DNA of 64,000 bases from Siphonodentalium dalli. Taxonomy: Eukaryota; Mollusca; Scaphopoda; Gadilida; Siphonodentaliidae. Location of the stretch: NCBI GenBank assembly GCA_032622095.1, contig CP136066.1:187896716-187960715 (forward strand), written 5' to 3'. Both the position numbers and the translations under genes were made by a program. The notes beneath the pieces are model-generated. The model did no database searches and had not been told where the DNA came from. It saw nothing but the letters and a program-made list of their open reading frames with translations. This document shows positions 1 through 12,300 of the stretch, one piece after another; the stretch's first letter is position 1; the number at the start of each line of letters is the position of its first letter.

Positions 1-1260
1 GCCAAAATTATCTTTGGCCAAATTAAATCCTCGTTTTGTGGGCTCACAATTAATGACTAAAAATTTTTTGACATCTAACATTCTGTATAATTATAATAAT
101 ATAAATCTGCTTAACATACAAAGTGAAATAAATCTATGTCGCGCTTTGCTCTGTGCAGACGAGTTATCTCGTAGTGCGATTATGCCAGTCCTTCGAATTT
201 GGAAAACGTAGGTGCGCGATATATCGCTCGGAGCTTTTGGAATTTGCGCGCGCCTTTTTTTGCGGGAGCACAATTCAAATTAACATGGATGAAATGATTA
301 CTGAATAAAGACAAACACAATTATAATGATACACACGTGTAATTCCAAGTGTGCCTTTGGCAACTTAAAGTGAAAACAGAAATAAAAACATATGTTTATA
401 TTGTAGTACAATATCTAGTCCACAATAATCCGATTATCTGGCAATCCAGGTGAATCTAATCACGGTAATGAGTCCACTTCCGCGTCTGAGAGCGCATGGT
501 CACCAGACTCGCAGTCGCTTAAAACTTCAAACTCGGAAGTGGAATCGTTACCGCAATCAGATTCACCGGAATCCGACGAATCAACCGGGGCTCTCTTTCG
601 TTTTGATATAGTCGGTATTTGAGGAGGCTCCAATGTCCATTTTTCGTTTTTCTCCGAGTCGAGAGATACTGGCTTCGAAGTATAGCTTCGAAGTATAGTT
701 AAACTTAAAACCTAATCTATGCCAATAATATTCAAATGAATCGGCGAATCCCGCATGCCGAAACATCAAACGAGGCTGCCAAAGAATTGACACTGTTTTT
801 TGCGGGAACTCGCACGTGCAGCAGTTGTGACGAGGTGTACCCCAATCATTGAGTGAGAAAGACGCCGGCGGCCGCTTTGATCATTGTTATTATGTTCGTA
901 ATCAACGTCATCGCTACTGAGAAAGATACACGGTGAATAGTCTTGTCGGCGTTTAACCATTGATGTGCTGTTTGTTAAAATCTCGTTCACTGGCTGCAAA
1001 TTCCGACGCGCGCATTTAAATTTTTCGGCGTGCGCATTTAATAACTCGCTGGTTTTTAGATCCGCGTGCGCCAAGGCGCGCAAGCGCAATTGCGCGCCTC
1101 AAAATCGAAGGACTGATTATGCCATGTTTTTATGTGATCCAAGCTGACACATGCCCAGTTTTGGGGTTTGAGGGTGGTTATATGGTGCTATCTACCTATT
1201 TAATATAAAGTTGGCACCCTGGAATGTTACACTATAGGTTTCTGGCACTCAACGTGTTAA
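1..1260 (-). mobile_element. Possible piggyBac-like element end with acidic ORF relic
   Basis: The right edge reads, on the minus strand, TTAACACGTTGAGTGCC, a TTAA-anchored end typical of piggyBac-like transposons. Inside, a minus-strand frame (about 620-470) encodes KRKRAPVDSSDSGESD followed by an acidic S/D/E stretch and a stop, like the acidic N-terminus of such transposases. Other frames are broken, no catalytic core is visible, and the left end is outside the window. Confidence 0.35.
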
Positions 1261-1740
1261 TCCCACCATTGTTACTTGACAATATACCACTACCCACCAT
1301 CTACCATTCATCCTTATGACAGACAATGGATTCATTGGTGTTAATCCTTATTATTGTTTTATTGCATTAGGTGGCCTATTGTTTGTAACTTAGTGCACTG
1401 CCTTGAGTGCCTTTTGTTACCTATTAAGCTGTATCACCTAATCAATTAGCTGACCCAGTCAATGTTAAAACACTAAATTATTTTTTACTCATTTTATCAT
1501 GCAAACATATCATTTAGAACAATGATTTTATATACTGTTTTATGCATGCATGCTAGTTAAAACATTTAAATATTTTAGCAGATGATCATACTATAAATTT
1601 GATTCTCATGTCGCTCCCGTTACAAAATCAATTTGGGTTTTTGAATAAAATTTCCATCTCCATTTGGGGTAAAAAAAACTTTGGCCAAAAGTAAATGAAA
1701 ACGAGAGTCGTACAGTGATGGCATTTATCCAATCGGGTCG
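1261..1740. other. Non-coding, no recognised feature
   Basis: AT-rich sequence with no long frame, splice-supported exon or repeat that I recognise. It lies 3' of exon w26, presumably intron. Confidence 0.5.
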
Positions 1741-2136
1741 TTAACCCTTTACCCAACAGAAGGGCCCTGTGCCAATGCATTCTCTTATATATGCTAGTCG
1801 ACCATAGGTCGCCTCGCATATATAAGAGAATACATTGGCTTAACACATTAAAAATTATAAAATTGTTAGGCCAATGCATTCTCTTATATATGCGAGGCGA
1901 CATAAATTATTTTTAGGCCAATGCATTCTCTTATATATGCGAGGCGACATGGTCGACTCGCATATATAAGAGAATGCATTGGCACAGGGCATAACTGTAA
2001 CTATCACAATGTGGTCAAGGAGCCGGTTCCAATGATATCCATATGTGTATGGTTCTATTGAGACAGACCGAAGATATTTTAGGCTGTTGAAGCTTTATTT
2101 GGCCGTTTTTGGACGGTTTGTTGGGTAAAGGGTTAA
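1741..2136. mobile_element. Family A1 MITE (TTAA-flanked, two internal hairpins)
   Basis: Bounded by TTAACCCTTTACCCAACA and its inverted copy. Contains the palindromic unit GCATTCTCTTATATATGCGA several times, in both orientations. A second full copy in inverse orientation is at 27851-28240. Confidence 0.85.
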
Positions 2137-2594
2137 GACATGATAGCTATAAGAGACACATCTGGGAGATTGTTTATAAAGCTAAGAATAGAACCAATAC
2201 AAGATCACATGCCCGATTGTGTCAGTCGCTAAATATAGATTAGATGGAACACACAGCTCGATACACAAATTCCATTGGTAGGATTAACAGGCAGTATTAT
2301 AGGATCATTAATAAGATTTAATCTCGCAACATCTGCCTGGTAACTTATTCACAATGTTACCATGAAACCGCAGTAGCATCAGGGTGATATATAACCATGA
2401 TGCTTATCATATTCAGCAAATCGGGAGAGTGGAACTATTTTGTCAAAGGGACTTAACCAAGTTGTTACAGGGCCAAGGTCTTTTCACAAGATTAAAAAAT
2501 CTTAGAAAGTAGGTTTTGTTTGAAAACCCACCCTCCCATCACCCCGTTCTTTTTTTTGACTAACCAGGTGGTCTAGTGTCTCGTTTCAGATCGT
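2137..2594. other. Non-coding, no recognised feature
   Basis: No gene or repeat recognised; a T run lies near 2550. Confidence 0.4.
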
Positions 2595-2809
2595 TTAACC
2601 TTTTCAGTGCCAAGTCCGATTTTTGTATCAACCCATATTTCCTTGATCATTTTTCAAATTTATTGATTATAATAATGTGATACATTGATGGAAAGAGCTC
2701 TTATAGCTCTTTCCATCAATGTATCACATTATTATAATCAATAAATTTGAAAAATGATCAAGGAAATATGGGTTGATACAAAAATCGGACTTGGCACTGA
2801 AAGGGTTAA
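2595..2809. mobile_element. 215-bp near-perfect hairpin MITE (TTAA-flanked)
   Basis: Arms of about 100 bp around GAGCTCTTATAGCTC are almost exact inverted copies. Ends TTAACCTTTTCAGTGCC and GGCACTGAAAGGGTTAA suggest a piggyBac-type mobiliser. Confidence 0.85.
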
Positions 2810-3114
2810 GGACAGCGTGTCCCATGGGCTCAGTTTGATATGTTGTTGGCATGGCGCATGGTGGGCCAAAAAAGGAAGAGACTCAATGTAAGAATTTGAT
2901 AACTGACCAGTGAATACCCTACCAATAATTTCGCGACTACCTTTGTCATTAACAAATCATTAAAGGTAGTCAATCAGGCAAACCTGTCTTTGTTGTGTTA
3001 CGACCCTGCGGGATAAATGTTTTTTGGCCATTTTCGAAAAAAATTGGCAACTGGCCAATTTGGCCACCAATAGCATGAACCCTGCTGCAAGCCTCATATA
3101 ATTCTTATACTAAC

Positions 3115-3315
3115 CAGGCCACTGTCTGGCCGTGGGTTCCATGAAGCATTACTCCTCGTGTCGGGAATCTCTAAGTCTCTTTCATCATAGGTCTGCATGT
3201 CGAGATCCATGAGATCATTAAAATTGCCAGAATCTGAGTCAGTCGATGGAATCTTCTCCGACATGTAGCTGGAGTCGGTCATGTATCCAGGATAAATTGG
3301 GCTTCGGCTGTTTGT
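3115..3315 (-). CDS. USH2A: USH2A exon w26: cytoplasmic tail
   Basis: Encodes TNSRSPIYPGYMTDSSYMSE, then an acidic D/S-rich stretch (DSDSGNFNDLMDLDMQTYDE) and ASWNPRPDSGL, similar in position to the usherin tail before its last exon. The acceptor is TTATATCTGCAG; the donor GTTAGT leaves in phase 0. If that donor were not used, the frame would end six codons later at TGA (3094-3096). I prefer splicing to a terminal exon left of the window, since vertebrate usherin continues for several dozen residues to a PDZ ligand. Confidence 0.86.
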
Positions 3316-6300
3316 CTGCAGATATAATGAAGTGTAAGGGCAATTACAGTAATGCTCTAAATAATCGACTCCTTAACCACAGCAGAATTATGGGTAATTT
3401 TTCAGGATTTAGTCGGAAATATGGCTTGTTGCCATTCATCGGAAAGCTCTCATTACCCATAATTCTGCTGTGGTTAAGGAGTCGATTATTTAGGGCATTA
3501 CTGTATATACAAGTGAAAGATTAAAGATGGGAATATGTTCAAATTTTGATGAATTTTGATCGCAAGTGAGTATATGCTCTAGTGTAGTGACTTAGCGACA
3601 AAATTTTGTCATATTGGAACGGACTGGCCAAAAGTGCCATTTTTTTATATTATGTCAAGTTAGGTGTGCTCTTTCAGAAAGTGAACTAGAAACAGGTTTC
3701 TGATCAATATTAACCCTTGTTTTCAGTATAAATCGATTATGGCGGCCAAATTCAATCATTATTTCACCATGACGTTCCAACTGGTATACAATTTAAGGCA
3801 CATACATAATAAAGGCGTCATTCCATCCGGCATTGTCATATTTTGAAGATATTAGCAATCCAGGCTGACCAAATTTGAAAATTATCACTTTTTGGACCAA
3901 AAGCATGAAATTTTGTCATAAAATCATTCTCGTTTCAATTATTTCGGAATAATAAACAGACAATTTCTCAAAACTGTTTCAGTGCAGATCAAAGGTTAAG
4001 ATCTTAAAAATTTCAGAAATGTATACTGCAAACAAAATATACAACATCTAGGACAAATTCGTAACCATATTTTAGACATTTTGGATTATGTTACCCCTCA
4101 CCCCAAAAATCATGAAATTTTGTTTTTGTGATAAACATCCGATAGAACATGGATGAGAATATATAAAGGACACTATTCGATCACATTTCTAAATACTGTA
4201 ATTGCAATTACACACACAATGACCAAAGTTGAAATTTACAACTTTTTTGACTAAAATATGCAATTTGGTAAGAAAATCCTCGTCATTTCAAATATTTTGG
4301 TTCAATAAATGGTAATAGGATATTTGCGATAGTTCAAAATGTTTGGTCTTAAATGTTTGGGACATATATACTGAAAATAATGAATATATTTTCTGTGGTT
4401 AATATGTAACAACGTTTCAGAAAATTTGGTTTATGTTACCCCTCACCCCAAAAATCACGAAAATATGACTTGGTTGTAAAGATTCAATAAATCTTTGGTT
4501 AAATCTTATAAAGTGAGTTTGTCGATGACAATTAGTCATATATTGTTATGTAACAATCTCATTGACAGTATACAGTTTAAATTTACAATTGTATGCCTAA
4601 TAACAGCTATATTTTATGGTAAAATAACCATCATTTCAAATATTTTCAACCAATATATGGGCAATTTCTCAAACATTTCCCAAGATCGTATACCACATGC
4701 GGCCTTGAAAGTTTCGAAAATGACTGTCGAATACAACACATTTAAAGGTGTATACATGTCATGTCTTGTGAAATAGAATAAAATTCTAAAAGTCTATTAT
4801 ACCATAAATATTTGAAGGTGTTGACTTATATAATCTACAATTGTCATGTTATAATCACCGGTGACCATACCGGTGACCATGTTGATACATTGAACAAATA
4901 TTTTAGGAATTCTTAATATCACAATTACAACTGCATAATTATGTGCATGGTAAATCAGCTATTGCACATTTGCACCTGTTACAAGTTTGGGATTTGCAAC
5001 AACACTTGATGAGTTCTGAACACACAGCTGCAGCTTCTGGTAATGTAGTCCACAATGGTTTACATCCATGATCTTCAACTGTCCATTCCCAGTCATGCGG
5101 GCCATGTATTGGAATTGTTATGTCATGACAAGTTTACCACAATCCTGCCTGGTATATGGCTCATTTCATATGCTGTATTATGGCCCCTTTTGACCGACAA
5201 GTTTTGGAGAATTCTCGTTATCAGCAACTTTTGACAACCTTTATTATAATTAATGGTAATGAAACGTTCGAGTTCTTTGAAAATATATGAGGACGAATCT
5301 AGTTGAATAAAAGGTTGATTCGCCTATAGAAGAAATGTACATGTATCTGTGATAACGGGATAATATTTCCATGCTATCCAGAAACTTTTTCTGCCCTTTA
5401 TATGGAAGAACAAAGTGGTATCAAAATCAGATATCGAATGAAAATTGGGTAGTGATAACAATTGTCATCGCCCAGAGCGGAAAATGTGCTGTTGTCATGG
5501 TACAATGTTTTAGTTTTGCCTGTTCCTAGAGAAACACATGTATCACCACCACTGTTAGCATCCGTAAACTTTGAAAACAGACCGATGACCATTACCAGGA
5601 CGGATGGTCGTCAGCCCACAAGAAAGCGCATGGATAATGTGCGGCACAATTCTAATATCAGCTTCCTCCTGACAACATTTTCTCAAGATTTACTAGGAAG
5701 AATTTGCTATTTTGAGAGTTGACGAACAATCTGTCATGTTTAACACTTTATCATCATGTTCTGACGCATTACTTGTCAGGAATACAAAAAGTTCAAGCTT
5801 ATTGTCAGAATGACGGAGGAAGTCGTTCCATTTTTTTTAAATCTTAGTTTGGCCACCAACTTCTCGTCCAAGACCTATACCACGATTCTCATTAGTGCTG
5901 CCTTTTGTGCTGCTTTCAAAATACCTATCCCACACAACACACATGACATTAACACTTCTTAGTTTGTATAGTAGAAACTTCATTGGTGATTATGTAATCA
6001 TTAAAAGTACATGTAGGTCCTATCGCAGGCACATTTATATGCACAAGAACGCCTCAATCAGATATCTTGCACGTACTTCCAATATTTTATTTCTTGTAAT
6101 AGTGTGTTCGAACATAAATTGGGAATTGCATACTTATGCAAGGTAATTGTTAATGAATCTTATGTATAAGTGCTGTGTACAGTTATTGTATTATGGTGGA
6201 TTTGTTACGAAAATATGATAATGATAATTGTTAACGTATAAATTGTTTGTATAAACTGTTTCTGTGTATATATGTATATATATGTTTTGGCTATGTTCCA

Positions 6301-9300
6301 ACTTAAATGTTGGCTTTGCAAATAAACAATCAATCAATCAACAACATTTGGGCAGTTCAAAAAACCCGAAATCGCTTCTCCGCTATTCCAAACGATCAAG
6401 TGCAGGAACAGGAGAACATCAAATTGAAAGGAAATGGAGGGTTGATCGGTTTAACAGAGAGTTCATCAACAATAACGAGATGGCTAGAACTCCCCGAACC
6501 AGACGTGTTTTTCTCTCATGAGAGTCGGCTATTTCCCCCGCCTTATCTATGGGAGGTAAATTCAAGGGGACACAATCTGATTTGCTGGGATGTATCCGGG
6601 AAGCAATTGGAGATATATCGGACCCACCTAAAAATTTTCAGTGCAAGATATTTGATGGAGGCGTTCTTGTGGATATGATTGTACCTGCGATATAGTATCT
6701 ACTTTTAATGATTACGCCCAGTCACTAATGAAGTTTCTACTCAGACTAAGAAGTGTTACTGTCATATATATGTGGTGTGGGACATATGAAACGAGCTGCC
6801 TACCAGGTAGGATTGTGGTATACTTGTCATGCCAAGCTGCAGCTGTGCGCTCAGAACTCATTAAGTGTTGTTGCAAATCACAAACTTGTAACAGATGCAA
6901 ATGTGCAAACGCTGATTTACCATACACAGAGTTATGTAGATGTAATTGTGTGCTTAAAATATTTGTTCAGCGTATAAACACAGGCATCGGTAACATGACA
7001 ATCTATCGGCTGGTATTATCAGTCTGTGAACATTATAGTTATATAACATAACAAACATGAATTTAAGAACACAGTATAAACAAAGATAGGCCATCTTTAT
7101 GTGTATTATTGATTACCAATTTAAAGTTGTGACCTGAAATGCATATCTATATATACACCCCTCTTGAATGCTAGATTACACAAGTCAGTGATATTGGGTC
7201 AAATATATCCATTAATGGTATTATAGATTCTTTTATTTTTATTTTATTTCACCAAAACATTACATGTATATACCCTTATATGTGTTGTATATATATATTC
7301 GATGTTCATTTTCGAAACTTTTAAGACCGCATATTGTATATTATTGCATATTGCCATTCTATTGGTTGAACATATTTGAAATGATCAAATAAATTGTTAT
7401 TAGGCACACAATTGTTAATTTCAACAGTATACTGACAATGAGATTGTTACATTATAATATATGATGAATTGCGATCGACAAACTCACTTTATAAGATTTA
7501 ACAAAAGATTTATTTGATCCTTACAACAAGTCACATTTTCGTGATTTTTGGGGTGAGGGGTAACATAAACGAAGTTTTCTGAAACGTTGTTGCATATTGA
7601 ACACATACAATGTATTCATCGTTTTCAGTATATATGTCCAAAACATATAAGACCGAACATTGTGAACTATCGCAAATATCCTATGAGTAAATGACCATTT
7701 ATTGGACCAAAATATTTGAAATGACGAGGATTTTCTTACAAAATTGCATATTTTTTGTCGAAAAAGATGTTATATTTCAACTTTGGTCATTGTGTATGTA
7801 ATTGCTATTGCAGTATTTAGAAATGTGATCAAATAGTGTCCTTTATAGATTCTCATCCATGTTCTATCAGATGCTTATCACAAAAACAATATTTCATGAT
7901 TTTTGGGGTGAGGGGTAACATAATCAAAAATTTCTAAAATACGGTTAAGAATGTGTACTAGATATTGTATGTTTTGATTAGAGTATACATGTCCAAAAAT
8001 GCTAAGACCTTAACCTTTGATCTACACTGAAACATTTTGAGAAATTGTCTGTTTATTATTCCAAAATAATTGAAACGAGAATGATTATATGACAAAATTG
8101 CATGTTTTTGGTACAAAAAGTGATAAATTTCCAATTTGGTCAGCCTGGGTTGCTACTATCTTCAAAATATGACAATGTCAGGTTGAATGATGCCTTTATT
8201 ATGCATGCGCCTCAAATTTTATACCAGTTGGAACGTCAGGGTGAAATAATGATTGAATTTGGCCGCCATCTTGGATTTATACTGGACACAAGGGTTAATA
8301 TTGATCAGAAACCTGTTTCTAGTTCACTTTCTGAAAGAGCACACATAACTTGACAAAATATTTAAAAATGGCACTTTTGGCCAGTCCGTTCCAAAAAAAA
8401 CACTAAGTCACTACACTAATATAGGTCCGATAGATATAAACCTTGTATTAAGGTGTATACTCATGGTAGTGTTGTCACACCAGGGGACCTATGATTTCAA
8501 CATCATGAATTTGAATCACTTGTGAAGATGTCATGAATTTTAATCACTTGTGAATGTCATGAATTTGAATTGCTTGTGAACATGTCATGAATTTGAATCG
8601 CTTGTGAACATATCATGAATTTGAATCACTTGTTAACATATCATGAATTTGAATCACTTGTTAACATGTCATGAATTTGAAAGAGAATACATTGGCCTAA
8701 CAATAATTAGCTTGACCTTGTAAGCCAGTGCATTCTCTTATATATTTGAGGCTCCATATATGAGACCCTTGAATATACTAGTAAGAGAATGCATTGGCAC
8801 AGGATCTTTAATGCTACACCAGCGCAGCTCCCATCATGAAAGGTTTAAAAAAAGTATGAAACGTACCCTTGATCCAGCATTGATTGGAATATCGAGAGCG
8901 AATGGTTTCCTTCCGTGCCCACTGAATAATCCCAGCGGCATTCCTTCTCGTATGTACCGATGTCGAGACCCACAGCATTTTAAACACAGAACGACGACGA
9001 TCACCAGCAACAATAACAGAATGATGCACATCAATATGATGAACCATGTCTCCTTGACGAATGTCGAATCATCACCGACACCAGTCTGCCCGCCTGTATC
9101 AGTCGGCTTGCTTGTTGTTGGGAGGACTAAAAAAAATTAGACGCAAAATCATACAGAGTTCAATTTGCGCCACTGTGGCTTGATTTGGTTTGGTTTATAG
9201 GAGTAATTTCAGCTGCTATGCCGTATTATGTCAGTTTATTGGTGGATTCGACTGTGCAGAGTTTGTTTGACATGGCAACCACTCTGCTGCATGTAAAAAC

Positions 9301-12300
9301 TACCGACCCTTGTTAATTAACCCGTAATAAATGGATTCTCCCAGTCAGTTAAAAAGTGTATCATCGGAATGGTCTATTATTTATTTGAGGGATGTTAAGG
9401 TTAAGTGCAGAAGGAGCCCTATTTATTGAGGGAAATGTTCAGATAATAAGTTCAACAAATGACCTATTGTTGAACTTATTATGTGAACAATTCCTATGGA
9501 ATAACTATTCATCGGTGATTCTTTAGTATGGAAATGATTAAGTAACTGACATTTGCCCCGATATACAAGCCTTGAAATAGGGTGTCTGTCATTTGCAGAA
9601 TGAGGTCCCCAGAGGGTGAATTTAGTGATGCTACCCCGCATAACGGGCTAGCATCACCAAATTCACCCTCTGGAGACCTCATTCTGCTGAGCTGTAAGCA
9701 GAATGAGGTCCCCACAGGGTGAATTTGGTGATGCTAGCCCGCTATGCGGGGTAGCATCACTAAATTCACCCTCTGGGGACCTCATTCTGCAAATGACAGA
9801 CACGCTATTTCAAGGCTTCCCGATATACAAATCAGTTTAGCCTCCATTTTCGTGGATAAAAAAATCCGCACCTTTTGGGAATCAAACCAGCTTCGCCATC
9901 ACTGGATGACTTATGACAGCCTAATGTGCTATGCACCTCACCAACATAGCCACCAGGGACTTATGTGCAAATATGCCTATTTTTCTGTTGATGACCAGAT
10001 GAAAATTGACAGTCGCTTCAAAGCGACCTATAACACAAGGTTGATTTGATGTAACATTTACTGGGATTAACCCTCTCATGATGGGAGCCACGCTGGTGCA
10101 GCATTAAATGTCCTGTGCCAGTGCATTCCCTTATCAATGCGAGTCTCCCATAAAAGAGAATGCACTGTCAAGGTAAATATTGTTAGGCCTATGCATTTTC
10201 TCATATATGCAAGCTCCCCTATGGGTGACTAAGAGAATGAATTGGCATAGGGTTTTCGCAAAATTTCTGGAAGCTCCAGTCATGGAAGGGTTAAAACAGT
10301 CTATAAATAGCTCTGGGTCAGTCAATGATGTGAATACCATATCTATGACTCACTACGGAGAGTGTTTTACTTAGATAATCATGGAATCTCCCACTACAAT
10401 TATTATTTTGCACTCACCTTTGTTGATTCCAGTTATATTCAGTGTGATAGCAGGAGATTGGGAATGTCCCTTGTTAGTCTGTACAACCAACAACACATCT
10501 AAACCTGCAAAGACAATTAAAATCACATGTTCCATGTTTAATTTGATAACAGAAGACATCAAACCTGTGAAAATAAAGACTGTTTAGAATATATGCCCTA
10601 CAAAGCACCTAAAGTTACGAAGACAAATCATATGACCATTTTTAGTTCCTGAGCTCCAAATGAGCCAAAACCCATTGATATCTGGATACTTTCTATTCAA
10701 TGGTTTATACAGATGTTCATTGAGATCGAACAGAGTGTTTTCCCTGTTCAAATATAAATACTGTAAATGGTAACTCTGTTCAAACATTTTTAAAATATGT
10801 GATGTATTTTGACTGCAATCTCAGTAAATGAAAGTGTCAATGACACTGTAGCTTAACTTGTGGAGGCATTAATAATCTAATGCTGAGCAGTCAATAGAAT
10901 GATAAAGAAGGTAAGTCAAAAGTTTCAGTAAATGGATTGTATTGTGTAAATGACATTAATTTCATGTCAAACATTTCTTCACTAAATGTGGGCTGCAGGG
11001 TGTGCCGATGGAATCAAATGTGAAATCCAAGATGGCTCCAGGTCCCCATGTTTTTTTTAACAAATTCCGGAAGAATTGGACAGCTTCCATATAGAAGTAA
11101 CACCAAAGAACCATATGAAGTTTGGATGAGGGATGAGAATTTAAAGAGTAAAAGATGGTGCTGGCGACCATGTTTTTTTAACGAAATTTGGAAAATATTG
11201 TTGGCTCCATCTAGAGGACACCCTGAAGATCCTTATGAAGTTTGGTGATGATCGGATGAGGGATGTGGCCTGTAGGTTGTGCCGAAGGATTTAGTCATAC
11301 AAAGAGTAAAATCTAGGGTCCTGCGAATTGGAGATTTTGATCGAATCGAATATCGAATCGAATTCTGGAAATCGAATCGAATATCGAATCGAATGTCGAA
11401 TCAAATCATATCTGTGTGTTACATTCTCAATTGGGCATGTTTTGTCAACGATTAGATGATTGAAACGTTCTATCAACTACATGCACGAAGTTCCATCATA
11501 ACTTATGTGGCGATGAACCGTCGTTTGCAATACTATTAACTTCAAATGATAATTGTCGAGAAAAAAAGGTAGATTAAAAAAAAACGTCCATGCGGCCGTC
11601 ACGACGATTAATATATAACCACTAAACGGATTATCAGAACTAAAATCACGCGAAATTTGTACAGTTTGCATGTACATGCAAAATTTCAAATCGACATTCG
11701 GAATCACCCGTTGTTATAAACTTGAAGATGCAACAACAGTCGCAGGGTAACCTGATTATGTAGTGCTGGATGCTTCTTGGACAGATGATTCCATAGATGG
11801 GTCATTGTCCCAGATGCCTGCAATTTATACACCAGGTTGCATTCATCTCACGTGTAAGTTCCTGCACTACCTGCAGCTTTATCATGTTTAAAATTAACAT
11901 GAATAACGACGACATTTTGTCAAAGAATGCTCCGAAATTGAAAGTAAACTTCAAAAGAAAACATCGCCAAAATGCACTTTTCGATGCCGGGAACACGTGT
12001 TGTTCAAATTCTCAGCTACATGTATATTACATAATGCAGAATCTGAGACGGATAGACGGCAGATAACGCTAGCGGTTGCTCAGTCTCATACATGTAGCTA
12101 TTATTATTCACGCGCGTTGTCGGTCCATCGGTGATCTCCGAGCTTTTGGCTACCATGTTCAAAGCTATAATTCAGGCGTATTTAGTAGTCCTATAGTGGC
12201 TAATTGCTGGCTATACTTATATTTAATATATATAATCGCAATGTACAATAAGAATTATAAGGTGCATATATACATCATTTTCTGTAATTAAATGGCACAA

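Noticed and set aside
581-793. Terminal USH2A exon in the first 3 kb
   Set aside because: No minus-strand frame left of 3094 shows a phase-0 acceptor followed by an usherin-like tail and PDZ ligand.
6712-7051. Overlapping short frames near 6.7-7.0 kb
   Set aside because: Lie in the inverted arm of the long-armed element, where the mirrored sequence at about 5 kb has no matching frame.
9592-9790. Palindromes as transcription terminators or RNA genes
   Set aside because: They are copies of dispersed hairpin MITE families, with no sign of a dedicated RNA gene.
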